Part shown: positions 1-7,787 of the stretch, in pieces | Position numbering within the stretch: the first letter of the stretch is position 1 | Layout: each line of letters opens with the position of its first letter | Assembly: GCA_002423205.1 (NCBI GenBank) | Contig: DIUZ01000016.1 | Span: 1 to 37,293 of the forward strand | DNA length: 37,293 bases | From: Micavibrio sp. UBA6145 | GTDB lineage: Bacteria; Pseudomonadota; Alphaproteobacteria; Micavibrionales; UBA1664 | Direction: 5' to 3' | Notes under the pieces: generated by a model | The model's input: the letters and a program-made list of their open reading frames with translations, nothing else | Database searches by the model: none | What the model was told of the DNA's origin: nothing | Made by a program: the position numbers and the translations under genes

Positions 1-530
1 GCGAAGTCACCATGCGCGACCTGGTGAAAAATTGCCTTCGTATGCGTCCTGAGCGCATCATTGTTGGTGAGGTGCGCGGACCTGAAGCGTTCGACCTGTT
101 GCAGGCCATGAATACGGGCCATGACGGTTCCATGGGTACCGTCCACGCCAATAACCCGCGTGAAGCGTTATCACGCATGGAGAACATGATCGCCATGGCG
201 GGCCTGAATATCAGCCCTAAAGCCGTGCGCGAACAGATTGCATCGGCCGTGAACGTCATCATTCAGGTCCAGCGCCTGCGCGATGGTTCCCGCAAAGTGA
301 CCCATGTATCGGAAGTCGTGGGCATGGAGGGTGAGATCGTCACGCTGCAGGACCTGTTCGTCCTGGATATCGAGGGCGAGGATGAATATGGCCGCCTGGT
401 CGCATCGCAACGATCGACCGGCCTGCGTCCCAAGCATTTCGACCGTATGCGCCAGTTCAACATGCATACGCTGGTGAACGAGGCGATGGGCGAGTCGTTC
501 CGCGACGATTCCATCAAGGCCGGAGGTTAA
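1..530 (+). CDS. cpaF: CpaF/TadA-type pilus secretion ATPase, C-terminal part (5' end outside window)
   Basis: This is the C-terminal ~175 residues of a Tad/Flp pilus assembly ATPase, the hexameric cytoplasmic motor that powers pilin polymerisation at the inner membrane. The reading frame is open from the first bases, so the gene begins upstream; the ATG at 12 is internal. Family signatures are visible: the Walker B-like stretch RIIVGEVRGPEAFDLLQAMN, then GHDGSMGTVHANNP with the histidine-box GTVHANN, and the downstream segment that in CpaF proteins follows the ATPase core (VIIQVQRLRDGSRKVTHVSE). The stop at 528-530 is followed 6 nt later by tadB, whose Shine-Dalgarno (GGAGGT, 522-527) lies in the last codons of this gene, so the two are almost certainly co-transcribed. 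Assignment to the CpaF/TadA branch rather than another T2SS/T4P ATPase rests on the following tadB and tadC. Confidence 0.93.
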   Translation, partial: EVTMRDLVKNCLRMRPERIIVGEVRGPEAFDLLQAMNTGHDGSMGTVHANNPREALSRMENMIAMAGLNISPKAVREQIASAVNVIIQVQRLRDGSRKVTHVSEVVGMEGEIVTLQDLFVLDIEGEDEYGRLVASQRSTGLRPKHFDRMRQFNMHTLVNEAMGESFRDDSIKAGG

Positions 531-536
531 GCCGGC

Positions 537-1538
537 ATGATGATCATGGTATTGCTGAGTTTTGCGTTTATTGCGCTGGTAATCGGCGGGGTCTTTGCCT
601 TTTCACAGGCCAAGGAAGCCGATAAAAAGCGCGAGCGTGTGATGGCCATCATCGCAGGCAATGCCAGCCACAAGGCAACCGTAAAACTGGATTCCGAAGG
701 CAAACCCACGGAAGTGGCCGTGGCCAGCGCCAACCCGAGCGATGTTAAAACGCGTCTTAAAAAGGCGGCGCGCGAACAGAAGGCGATGAATGACACCAAG
801 TCGCTGTCGTCCCTGATCATGCAGGCGGGTTTCTCGTTCAGCCCGCTGCAATACTGGATCGGGTCGTTGGTTTTTGGGGGCGGCATGAGTTTTATGCTGT
901 GGTCGACCAGCATGCCGCGCGGCGTTGTGCTGCTGTTGTCATTCACATGCATTTTCGGTTTACCGCGGTTTTTCCTGAAACTCAAGGCGCGCGCACGCCA
1001 GCGCGCCTTTCTGGAAGATTTTGCCGACGCGCTGGAGGCGATGATCCGCCTGCTCAAGGCCGGTATGCCGGTGGGTGAAGCCATTGCCATGGTCTCGCGT
1101 GAATTCGTAGGACCGGTGGGTGAAGAAATGAGCCGGGTGTACGACAACCAGAAAGTCGGCGTGCCGTTGCAGGACGCCGTGCGCAAGATGATCCCGCGCA
1201 TGCCCATGCCGGAGGTGCAGATGTTCGCGACATCCGTCGCCATCCAGATCCAGACGGGTTCGTCGCTTTCGGAAGTGCTGGGCAATCTGTCCGGCGTCAT
1301 CCGGTCGCGCTATCGCCTCAAGCGTAAAATTCAGGCGCTCTCAGCCGAGGCCAAGATTTCAGCCGCGATCATTGGTGCCCTGCCCGTATTGGTGTCTCTA
1401 GCGCTGTGGGGCGTGAACCCGAGTTATATCGGACTGCTGTTTACGGACCCGACGGGCAAGATGCTTTTGACGGGTGTGATTGTGTGGATGGGGCTTGGCA
1501 TTCTGGTGATGCGCCAGATGATCAATTTCAAGGTGTAA
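537..1538 (+). CDS. tadB: TadB/CpaG-type pilus assembly inner-membrane platform protein
   Basis: This 333-residue type II secretion F-domain protein forms, with TadC, the inner-membrane platform of Tad/Flp pili on which the CpaF ATPase acts. An N-terminal membrane segment (about residues 2-21) is followed by a charged cytoplasmic stretch, two hydrophobic segments (about 104-145), the T2SSF domain (about 165-295, including LEDFADALEAMIRLLKAGMP and IQTGSSLSEVLGNLSGVIRS) and two C-terminal membrane segments. Length and topology match TadB. The start at 537 has GGAGGT nine bases upstream; the next codon, at 540, is also ATG and is an equally possible start. The gene lies between cpaF and tadC with gaps of 6 and 1 nt, which makes an operon. 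Confidence 0.92.
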   Translation: MMIMVLLSFAFIALVIGGVFAFSQAKEADKKRERVMAIIAGNASHKATVKLDSEGKPTEVAVASANPSDVKTRLKKAAREQKAMNDTKSLSSLIMQAGFSFSPLQYWIGSLVFGGGMSFMLWSTSMPRGVVLLLSFTCIFGLPRFFLKLKARARQRAFLEDFADALEAMIRLLKAGMPVGEAIAMVSREFVGPVGEEMSRVYDNQKVGVPLQDAVRKMIPRMPMPEVQMFATSVAIQIQTGSSLSEVLGNLSGVIRSRYRLKRKIQALSAEAKISAAIIGALPVLVSLALWGVNPSYIGLLFTDPTGKMLLTGVIVWMGLGILVMRQMINFKV

Positions 1539-1539
1539 G

Positions 1540-2511
1540 ATGGACCAGTTTTTTGATCGTGAAACACTTCTGACACTGGGCAGCATGGTTGCCGCCGGGG
1601 TATCATTCGTCGCCGTTGTTCTGCCGCTGGTCGCGCGCGAACAGAAACGTGCCCATTACCAGGACATGATCGCGCGTAAACGCCGCGATATTTTTGAACA
1701 ATCCGTGGCCGAGCTTGCACGCCGTCCGCAGGCGTCCAAAACATCCGCTCCGAATGCCAAGCAATCCATCGCGGCGATGTTCAAGGTACGTAAAACCGTG
1801 GGTTCGCTGGCGGATGATCTGCGCATGCAGCTGATGCAGGCGGGATATCGCAGCCAGAGCGCGCCGCTGACATACTTTATCATGCGCATTGTTTTGCCGC
1901 TGATCTTTATCGTTCTGGCCATGATGGTCATGGGATCGATGAAGAAGGAAGTCCATGACGGCATGAAATTCCTGGTGATCGTGAGTGTCGCCGGGTTTGG
2001 ATTTTTGCTTCCGCGCATCCTGCTCAAAAACACCATTGTCAAACGCCAGACGGAAATCAATCTGCGCTTTCCTGACGCTTTGGACATGATGCTGGTCTGC
2101 GTTCAGGGTGGGTTGTCGATTGAAGCATCCATCAACCGCATTGCCGAAGAAGTGTCCGAACATTCGGCCATGCTGGCGGAAGAGCTGGGCCTGCTTGGTG
2201 CTGAGCTGGGCCTGCTCAACAACCGGCGTCAGGCGTTCCAGGATTTTTCGAAACGCGTGGGGTCCGGTGCGGCCAAGTCGTTTGCGACAGCGATGATTCA
2301 GGCGGAGCAATACGGTACGGGCATTTCAACGGCACTACGCACCATGGCAGATGAGTCGCGCGATATCCGCATGGCGGAGGCGGAACGCAAGGCCGCGTCA
2401 TTGCCGCCGAAACTGACCGTGCCGATGATTTTGTTTTTCCTGCCCGCGCTGTTCGTCGTCATTCTGGGCCCGGCGGGTATCCGCGCCGCGACGGCGTCGG
2501 CGGGCGGTTAA
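1540..2511 (+). CDS. tadC: TadC/CpaH-type pilus assembly inner-membrane protein
   Basis: This 323-residue T2SSF-family protein is the second platform subunit of the Tad pilus machine. It has an N-terminal TM (about residues 10-28), two central TMs (about 108-150), an F domain (roughly 170-295, with FPDALDMMLVCVQGGLSIEA and QAEQYGTGISTALRTMADES, both typical of TadC) and a C-terminal TM (LPALFVVILGP). The start is one nucleotide after the tadB stop, with AAGGTG overlapping the tadB end as ribosome binding site. Its stop is separated by a single base from the stop of the convergent tadD-like gene, leaving no room for an intergenic terminator. Confidence 0.93.
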   Translation: MDQFFDRETLLTLGSMVAAGVSFVAVVLPLVAREQKRAHYQDMIARKRRDIFEQSVAELARRPQASKTSAPNAKQSIAAMFKVRKTVGSLADDLRMQLMQAGYRSQSAPLTYFIMRIVLPLIFIVLAMMVMGSMKKEVHDGMKFLVIVSVAGFGFLLPRILLKNTIVKRQTEINLRFPDALDMMLVCVQGGLSIEASINRIAEEVSEHSAMLAEELGLLGAELGLLNNRRQAFQDFSKRVGSGAAKSFATAMIQAEQYGTGISTALRTMADESRDIRMAEAERKAASLPPKLTVPMILFFLPALFVVILGPAGIRAATASAGG

Positions 2512-2512
2512 G

Positions 2513-3325
2513 TTACTCTATAATCGGCTTCATCCGACCCTTGGCCGTCGCCGTGCCTTTGGTCATTGGGGGGCGCGGCCCCTTGCCGGTGTTTGTTACC
2601 GTCGACGATTTACTGGTTGTGATGGGTGATACGACGATGTCGCGGTCTTTCAGACTGTCGAGCATGGCGCGGTTGTTTTGATACACTTCGCTTTTTAGGG
2701 CTTCGCCTGTGGCCTGGCTCATGATTGCGCGGGCTTCACTGATTTTTCCCTGCGCGGCCAGCGCCATGGCCAGATTGTTGATGACCGGCGTCTTGTCGAG
2801 ATCCTCGGGCCAGTATTTCAGGGCCTCGCGGAATTGTTCTTCCGCCTCCGCGTTCTTGCCAAGGCCTGACATGGACAGGGCCAGTGCCTGGTGTGCGGCG
2901 GATGACTTGCTGCCTTTTGACAATGCGCCTTGCGCGAATTCCATCGCCTGATCGTAGCGACCGGCGGCGATCAGCACCATGGCGGCTTCAGTTTTCAGGG
3001 GTTCCTTGGCGCGTTTTTCAGATGCGGGCGTGCGGATGACCAGCAGCGCGTCTTCAATCTTGCCCGCACGGCGCAAGGCGCGCGCGTAGGAGAGGATGTA
3101 TTCAGGGTTGCGCGGGTCGGCGTAATACAGTTTCTGCTGAAAGGTGAGCGCATCAGCCGTGTTGCCGCCGCTTTCAGCATCGGCCGCGGCAGATGCAATC
3201 GCGCCGGCAACAGATGCCTTGTTATCCATCTTGCCACCGCGCGTGGACGACGCCTTGCCCGGCATGCCGGAGCACGCAGCCAGAGCGAGCGAGGATACAA
3301 GCGCAAGCGCCAGAATATTTTTCAT
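2513..3325 (-). CDS. TadD-like tetratricopeptide-repeat lipoprotein
   Basis: This protein of about 270 residues is likely the pilotin/assembly lipoprotein of the Tad system. I chose the ATG at 3325 over the in-frame ATG at 3346 because it gives a classical lipoprotein signal (MKNILALALVSSLALAACSG, lipobox LAAC) and lies one base after the stop of the upstream gene. After a Ser/Ala linker, several TPR-like helical repeats follow (for example QQKLYYADPRNPEYILSYAR and EAEEQFREALKYWPEDL), then a low-complexity Ser/Thr/Lys-rich C-terminus. In characterised Tad systems TadD is a TPR outer-membrane lipoprotein required for secretin function. Pairing with a CpaC-N-domain gene and adjacency to cpaF-tadBC support that role, but TPR repeats alone are not specific. 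Confidence 0.8.
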   Translation of the reverse strand: MKNILALALVSSLALAACSGMPGKASSTRGGKMDNKASVAGAIASAAADAESGGNTADALTFQQKLYYADPRNPEYILSYARALRRAGKIEDALLVIRTPASEKRAKEPLKTEAAMVLIAAGRYDQAMEFAQGALSKGSKSSAAHQALALSMSGLGKNAEAEEQFREALKYWPEDLDKTPVINNLAMALAAQGKISEARAIMSQATGEALKSEVYQNNRAMLDSLKDRDIVVSPITTSKSSTVTNTGKGPRPPMTKGTATAKGRMKPIIE

Positions 3326-3326
3326 G

Positions 3327-3923
3327 TTACTGGCCCGTGCTTTCATCGCCGGCGCTTTCGGCGCTCACGCCGGTATCGCCGTTGCTGACATCAGGCGGCG
3401 TGAGCGCGGGTGCCGGCGAATTTTCTGGTGCGGGCGGATTGGTTGGTTCGGAAATTTCAGCACCGGGTTGCGCAATCGATGTTTCGTAGCAGCGGCCGGG
3501 GCAGTAATACATTGAGACCGGGCGGCAATTGGCACCGGATGCCTGATTGCAGACCTTGTTCACGCGGATGAAGCCATCGCGATTGCCACCAACCAGCACG
3601 CGGCGATTGAGCAGCGTCTTGCCGTTGCGGTCCAGGGCGATGATCTTGGTCGCGCCCGGTTGCTGCGGGACCAGCATGATGAGGCGTGGATTTTCCAGAA
3701 TTGCCGTAGCCTGCGCCGGGTTGCCGACAATGACCGAAGCCGCGTCGGAATCCAGCTGAATGACCGCCGGGCCATCCGGTGTCAGGGTGATCGGCGCGCC
3801 GTCATCCAGGGCATTGGCGGGCAAAGCGCCCATCCGGCCGAAACCGCCATCATCCTGCGCAAGCAGCGGTGCTGCCGCCAAGAGATTCAAAACACTGACA
3901 AAAACGAGGGCGAGAAGACGCAT
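3327..3923 (-). CDS. Pilus-assembly N-terminal-domain protein (CpaC/RcpA N-region-like), periplasmic
   Basis: This 198-residue secreted protein has a signal peptide (MRLLALVFVSVLNLLAAAPLLAQ without a lipobox; cleavage likely after LAQ) and a single domain at about residues 42-112. That domain resembles the N-terminal region of Tad secretins such as CpaC: VIQLDSDAASVIVGNPAQA, then LIMLVPQQPGATKIIALDRN. In CpaC this domain precedes a BON and a secretin domain; here it is followed only by a short Cys-containing stretch (residues about 121-145) and a Pro/Ala-rich tail, so it is a stand-alone version. It probably sits in the periplasm with the secretin or the TadD-like lipoprotein encoded one base downstream. 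The start has GGTGAT a few bases upstream. Confidence 0.75.
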   Translation of the reverse strand: MRLLALVFVSVLNLLAAAPLLAQDDGGFGRMGALPANALDDGAPITLTPDGPAVIQLDSDAASVIVGNPAQATAILENPRLIMLVPQQPGATKIIALDRNGKTLLNRRVLVGGNRDGFIRVNKVCNQASGANCRPVSMYYCPGRCYETSIAQPGAEISEPTNPPAPENSPAPALTPPDVSNGDTGVSAESAGDESTGQ

Positions 3924-3987
3924 GGGATCACCGTAAAAGGAATCAATTCGGCTTATTATACGTGAAGATCCGGCTTTCAGGAATCGC

Positions 3988-4015
3988 TTGAAAAGGTTAA
4001 TGCCCGTCCTAGATA
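3988..4015 (+). promoter_or_regulatory. Candidate sigma70-type promoter for the pirin gene
   Basis: TTGAAA (3988-3993), a 16-bp spacer and TAGATA (4010-4015) lie about 38 bp upstream of the pirin start. This fits a housekeeping promoter in the divergent gap between the pilus gene at 3923 and the pirin at 4054. It is a pattern match only. Confidence 0.4.
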
Positions 4016-4053
4016 AAAGGGCATAGAGAAGCCTTTAACAGACAGGAACAATC

Positions 4054-4755
4054 ATGAAAACGATCAGACGTTATGACGATTTGGGCAAAAGCGATTTTGG
4101 GTGGCTTGATTCACGCCATACATTTTCGTTCGGCGGTTACCGCGACCCGCAATGGATGGGGTTTGGCCCGCTGCGCGTCATCAACAACGACCGCGTCGAA
4201 GGCGGTGCCGGGTTTTCACCGCACAGCCACGCCAACATGGAAATCATTTCGTACGTCATGGACGGCGGGCTTGCGCATGGCGACAGCCTTGGCACCAAAT
4301 CGGTTATCCCGGCGGGTAACGTACAGTTGATGAGTGCAGGATCCGGCATCACGCACAGCGAATACAACGCCAGCGAAGATGCGCCAGTGCATTTCTACCA
4401 GATCTGGGTCATGCCGGATGTTACGAATGAAAAACCCGAGTACCAGGAAATGAAACTGGATCACATCGACACCAAAAACAAATTGGCACCGGTCATCACA
4501 CCGGAAGGCACGCCGGGCACCCTGAAGATCAAACAGGATGCGCGCATGCTGCTGGGGCGTTTCGATGCCGGTGAGATCATTCAGCTGCCCGCCACCACTG
4601 GCCGCAAGGCATGGGTGCAGGTCACACGCGGTAGCGTTGTCATTGACGGCGAAACCCTGCGCGAAGGCGATGGTCTTGGCCTTGCCGACGAAGGACTGCA
4701 ACAGGCAAGCGCAGGCCAAGACGCTGAAATCATTGTATTTGATATGGCGGCTTAG
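4054..4755 (+). CDS. Pirin-family bicupin (YhhW-like)
   Basis: This 233-residue pirin is a cytoplasmic bicupin metalloprotein. The N-terminal cupin carries the metal ligands of YhhW-type pirins: His57 and His59 in FSPHSHANMEI, His101 and Glu103 in SAGSGITHSEYN. A second cupin fold follows (about 150-230), without an obvious metal set. E. coli YhhW has quercetin 2,3-dioxygenase activity in vitro, but the physiological substrate of bacterial pirins is generally unknown, so I do not assign a reaction. AGGAAC about 5 bases before the ATG is the likely ribosome binding site. The gene is preceded by a plausible promoter and followed by a hairpin and two BPL_N genes in the same direction. Confidence 0.92.
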   Translation: MKTIRRYDDLGKSDFGWLDSRHTFSFGGYRDPQWMGFGPLRVINNDRVEGGAGFSPHSHANMEIISYVMDGGLAHGDSLGTKSVIPAGNVQLMSAGSGITHSEYNASEDAPVHFYQIWVMPDVTNEKPEYQEMKLDHIDTKNKLAPVITPEGTPGTLKIKQDARMLLGRFDAGEIIQLPATTGRKAWVQVTRGSVVIDGETLREGDGLGLADEGLQQASAGQDAEIIVFDMAA

Positions 4756-4772
4756 GCCCTGATTTGATTTTG

Positions 4773-4799
4773 ACGGGGTGTTGCATTACAACGCCCCGT
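4773..4799 (+). promoter_or_regulatory. Hairpin abutting the start codon of the first BPL_N gene
   Basis: The arm ACGGGGTGTTG (4773-4783), loop CATTA and arm CAACGCCCCGT (4789-4799) can form an 11-bp stem with one G-U pair. The right arm ends two bases before the ATG at 4801 and no T-tract follows, so it is not a clean intrinsic terminator. It occupies the place where a ribosome binding site would be expected. It could be an attenuating structure, an RNA-processing site or a degenerate terminator for the pirin transcript. Confidence 0.5.
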
Positions 4800-4800
4800 T

Positions 4801-5637
4801 ATGTTTCATGATCCGCAAGCGTTGCGCATTCTCATTTATGCCGATCCCAACAGCTGCGTAGAATTCTCGCATCCGGAACGCTCAGAAATCATCGCTGACT
4901 TTCGCCGTTATTTTGGAAAAAATATTGATGTCATTCCCGTCAACGCACAGGACGTGCGCGATGGCGATATTTTCAAAAACAAAGCCCATGTATTTATCCT
5001 GCCGGGCATTATTGGTGAGAAAAGCTTTTATCCCGACCATATCGGCGCGGAAGGCAACATCCATATCCAGTCATTCGTCCATGAGGGCGGCGCATTCATT
5101 GGTTATTGTGCAGGCGCGTATTACGCGACCAGCCATGTGTTGTACACGACCAGCGAGAACGTCCTTAAAATGCGTACACGCGATGAAAATCTTTCACTGA
5201 CTGCCGCGCGGTCTTTCGGCCCCCTGCCCGGTATGTGCCAGCCGGACCCGGAAACCATGCGGTTTTCGCAGGAATGGCACCGTCTTGACCCCATCACGGT
5301 CGAACTGGACGACGGGACACATATGTCCATGGCGTATGGGCTGGGCCCCGTTTTCAATACGTTGGGACACCCAGATATCGCGGTGCGTGCGCGTTACGCG
5401 AATATCCACGGCAAGCCGCCTGCCATCATCGACGGCAAGTACGGACACGGGCTTTTCACGCTTTACGGCGCATTGCCACAGTTTTCGGCGCATGCAGACC
5501 CGGCGACAAAACCCCAGCGGCCTGAACGTGTACGAACACTTGAGACCGCCCTGTATCAAAGCCGCCATGCGCGTGAGAAATTCATGGATAATTCGATGCG
5601 CCGCCTGGCCCAGCATTGCGGGTTGCCGTTCGCATGA
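4801..5637 (+). CDS. BPL_N-domain (class I glutamine amidotransferase-like) protein, copy 1
   Basis: This 278-residue protein has a type 1 glutamine-amidotransferase fold of the biotin-protein-ligase N-terminal (BPL_N) type. The sequence begins with the beta-strand ALRILIYAD, continues to HVFILPGIIGEKSF and then to the nucleophile elbow GAFIGYCAGAYYA with Cys103. No biotin-ligase catalytic domain follows, so biotin transfer is not supported; an amidotransferase- or peptidase-like role on an unknown substrate is possible. The ATG at 4801 lies directly behind a hairpin with no visible Shine-Dalgarno; TTG at 4822 is a less likely alternative. The stop overlaps the start of a second BPL_N gene (ATGA), implying translational coupling. 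Confidence 0.82.
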   Translation: MFHDPQALRILIYADPNSCVEFSHPERSEIIADFRRYFGKNIDVIPVNAQDVRDGDIFKNKAHVFILPGIIGEKSFYPDHIGAEGNIHIQSFVHEGGAFIGYCAGAYYATSHVLYTTSENVLKMRTRDENLSLTAARSFGPLPGMCQPDPETMRFSQEWHRLDPITVELDDGTHMSMAYGLGPVFNTLGHPDIAVRARYANIHGKPPAIIDGKYGHGLFTLYGALPQFSAHADPATKPQRPERVRTLETALYQSRHAREKFMDNSMRRLAQHCGLPFA

Positions 5638-6356
5638 GGGTCGCGATTTACCAGGACTATGTCCACAATCACGGATCGCTGGCCATGGCGCTGCAGGACC
5701 GCGGCATTCAATACGCGTTTTTTGATGCAGACATGATTATCAGCGGCGCGTTGTCGATGGTTGACCTGCTGATCATGCCGGGTGGTGCGGATTTGTTTTA
5801 CTGTGAAAAACTCAACGGCGAAGGCAATGACGAAATTCGCACGTTTGTTGAAAACGGTGGTGGTTATCTCGGCATCTGTGCGGGTGCATATTATGCGTGT
5901 GCGCAACTTGACTGGAATAAGGGTGAGATTGCAGGATCGCGCGAACTTGCCTTTATCGATGCGACTGCAACCGGCCCCGTATTCGATTATATCCTTGACG
6001 GGGATATTGAAAAATCATGGTACGCCGCCGTTGACCTGACATGGGGTGAACAGACTTTCGCAACACTGTATGAGGGTGGTCCGTTATTTGACGGTGCGAA
6101 AGACGTTACGGTCTATGCCAGTTATGATCGTGGCGCGGCTGTCATCGGCAAGAGCGTCGGTAAAGGCCAGGTTGTTTTATCCAGCCCGCATATCGAGATA
6201 AATGCCGACGCCTTTGCACGTGGGCGATACAAGCACAGGAACACGTCGCCCGATTACGAGTTGTTCGTCGCCGATGAATTGTCCGGCGATGTGGACGCAC
6301 AAAACGCGTTTTTTGATTTTATTTTGAATATTTTTGAACCTGTCGAGCATTCATAG
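5634..6356 (+). CDS. BPL_N-domain (class I glutamine amidotransferase-like) protein, copy 2
   Basis: This protein of 240 residues starts at the ATG overlapping the preceding stop by 4 nt (ATGA); an in-frame TTG at 5616 is not needed. It has the same architecture as its upstream neighbour: MRVAIYQDYVHNHGSLAMAL, LLIMPGGADLFYCEKLNG and the nucleophile elbow GGYLGICAGAYYACAQ with Cys82. The shared CAGAYYA box shows that the two are paralogues, but they diverge enough elsewhere to suggest a heteromeric pair or distinct substrates. The C-terminal part has VDLTWGEQTFATLYEGGPLF and a conserved-looking GQVVLSSPHIEIN, where the GATase His is expected. The product is unknown. A terminator-like hairpin follows. 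Confidence 0.82.
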   Translation: MRVAIYQDYVHNHGSLAMALQDRGIQYAFFDADMIISGALSMVDLLIMPGGADLFYCEKLNGEGNDEIRTFVENGGGYLGICAGAYYACAQLDWNKGEIAGSRELAFIDATATGPVFDYILDGDIEKSWYAAVDLTWGEQTFATLYEGGPLFDGAKDVTVYASYDRGAAVIGKSVGKGQVVLSSPHIEINADAFARGRYKHRNTSPDYELFVADELSGDVDAQNAFFDFILNIFEPVEHS

Positions 6357-6361
6357 CCCGG

Positions 6362-6393
6362 AAACCGGTCTTTCGGGGCCGGTTTAAGCCTTT
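6362..6393 (+). terminator. Probable intrinsic terminator of the pirin/BPL_N operon
   Basis: AAACCGGTC (6362-6370) pairs with GGCCGGTTT (6377-6385) over 9 bp with one G-U pair and a 6-nt loop, followed by AAGCCTTTT. The stem lies 6 bp after the second BPL_N stop. The T-tract is short, so termination efficiency is uncertain. Confidence 0.55.
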
Positions 6394-6425
6394 TCACAGA
6401 GGCCTGTTTTGGCTATAAAACGCCC

Positions 6426-7787
6426 ATGACAATCAAACCCGTCCATATCATCGGTGCCGGCCTTGCCGGGTCCGAAGCCGCCTGGCAGATCGCATCCGCG
6501 GGGGTGCCTGCGATTATCCACGAAATGCGCCCGGTCAAAATGACCGACGCGCACAAGACCGATGGCTGCGCCGAGCTTGTGTGTTCCAATTCATTCCGCT
6601 CCGACGATGCGCAGAACAACGCCGTTGGTTTGCTGCATGAAGAAATGCGCCGCTGCAATTCCATCATCATGTCGTGCGGCGATGCGACGGCGGTGCCTGC
6701 GGGCGGCGCTTTGGCCGTTGACCGCGACCAGTTTTCGGATGCGGTGACCAAGAAGCTGCATGAACACCCATTGATTTCTTTTGAGCGCGGCGAGATTGCG
6801 GGTCTGCCCCCGGAAGAATGGGACAGTGTCATTATTGCGACCGGGCCACTGACATCCATTCCGATGGCCAAGGCCATTCAGGAACTGGGCGGCGAAGAAC
6901 AACTGGCGTTCTTTGATGCCATCGCACCGATCATCCATACAGAATCTATCGACATGTCCAAGGCGTGGTTTCAATCGCGCTACGACAAGGAAGGCCCCGC
7001 CGGTACAGGCAAGGATTACATCAACTGCGGATTTGATGACAAAACCGATTACATCGCGTTCGTCGAAGCATTGCTGGCGGCCGAGAAAACAGAATTCAAG
7101 GAATGGGAAACCAACACGCCGTATTTCGAAGGCTGCATGCCGGTGGAAGTCATGGCGTCGCGCGGTATTGATACGCTGCGTTTTGGACCGATGAAACCGG
7201 TCGGCCTGACCAACCCGAATGCCGATCGCCGCCCGTGGGCAGTTGTGCAGCTGCGCCAGGATAATGCGCTGGGCAGCCTGTACAACATGGTCGGTTTCCA
7301 GACCAAGATGAAATATGCCGACCAGACCCGTGTGTTCCGCATGATCCCCGGCCTTGAAAATGCGCAGTTCGCGCGCCTTGGCGGCCTGCATCGCAATACC
7401 TTCATCAACAGCCCGCGTCTTCTGAACGGCATGCTGCAGATGAAGGCCGCGCCGCGTCTTCGTTTCGCGGGGCAGATCACCGGATGTGAAGGATATGTCG
7501 AAAGCGCGGCTGTGGGCCTGATGGCTGGGCGCTTTGCGGCGGCTGAACGTCTGGGCCGTACGCCCAGTGTGCCGCCGGTCACCACAGCGTTTGGCGCGAT
7601 CCTGAACCACATTACGGGCGGCGCGAATGCCGATACATTCCAGCCGATGAACGTGAATTTCGGCCTGTTCCCGGATATCGACCTGAAAAATGAAAAGGGC
7701 AAGAACGTCAAAGGTCCGGAGCGCAAGCAAGCCATGTCAGCCCGCGCCCTTTCCGATCTTGATATCTGGCTTAAGTCAGCTGCATGA
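6426..7787 (+). CDS. trmFO: TrmFO, FAD/folate-dependent tRNA (uracil-54-C5) methyltransferase
   Basis: This 453-residue enzyme makes ribothymidine at position 54 of the tRNA T-loop using methylene-THF and FADH2. The N-terminal dinucleotide-binding motif is HIIGAGLAGSEAAW (glycines 10, 12 and 15). GCAELVCSNSFRS carries Cys53, matching the position of the catalytic Cys53 of B. subtilis TrmFO, and EGCMPVEVMASRGIDTLRFG carries a second conserved Cys near residue 237. The C-terminal FAD-binding stretch has FAGQITGCEGYVESAAVGL. Full length for the family. The stop overlaps the start of the next gene (ATGA). Many alphaproteobacteria carry TrmFO instead of the SAM-dependent TrmA. Confidence 0.97.
   Translation: MTIKPVHIIGAGLAGSEAAWQIASAGVPAIIHEMRPVKMTDAHKTDGCAELVCSNSFRSDDAQNNAVGLLHEEMRRCNSIIMSCGDATAVPAGGALAVDRDQFSDAVTKKLHEHPLISFERGEIAGLPPEEWDSVIIATGPLTSIPMAKAIQELGGEEQLAFFDAIAPIIHTESIDMSKAWFQSRYDKEGPAGTGKDYINCGFDDKTDYIAFVEALLAAEKTEFKEWETNTPYFEGCMPVEVMASRGIDTLRFGPMKPVGLTNPNADRRPWAVVQLRQDNALGSLYNMVGFQTKMKYADQTRVFRMIPGLENAQFARLGGLHRNTFINSPRLLNGMLQMKAAPRLRFAGQITGCEGYVESAAVGLMAGRFAAAERLGRTPSVPPVTTAFGAILNHITGGANADTFQPMNVNFGLFPDIDLKNEKGKNVKGPERKQAMSARALSDLDIWLKSAA

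Noticed and set aside
4801..5637. Bifunctional biotin-protein ligase BirA/BPL
   Set aside because: Only the N-terminal glutamine-amidotransferase-like domain is present; no biotin-ligase GRGRxG motif is seen in either copy.
6591..7730. 379-codon open frame antisense to trmFO
   Set aside because: A shadow of a complete TrmFO; no motif, no ribosome site and unnatural composition.
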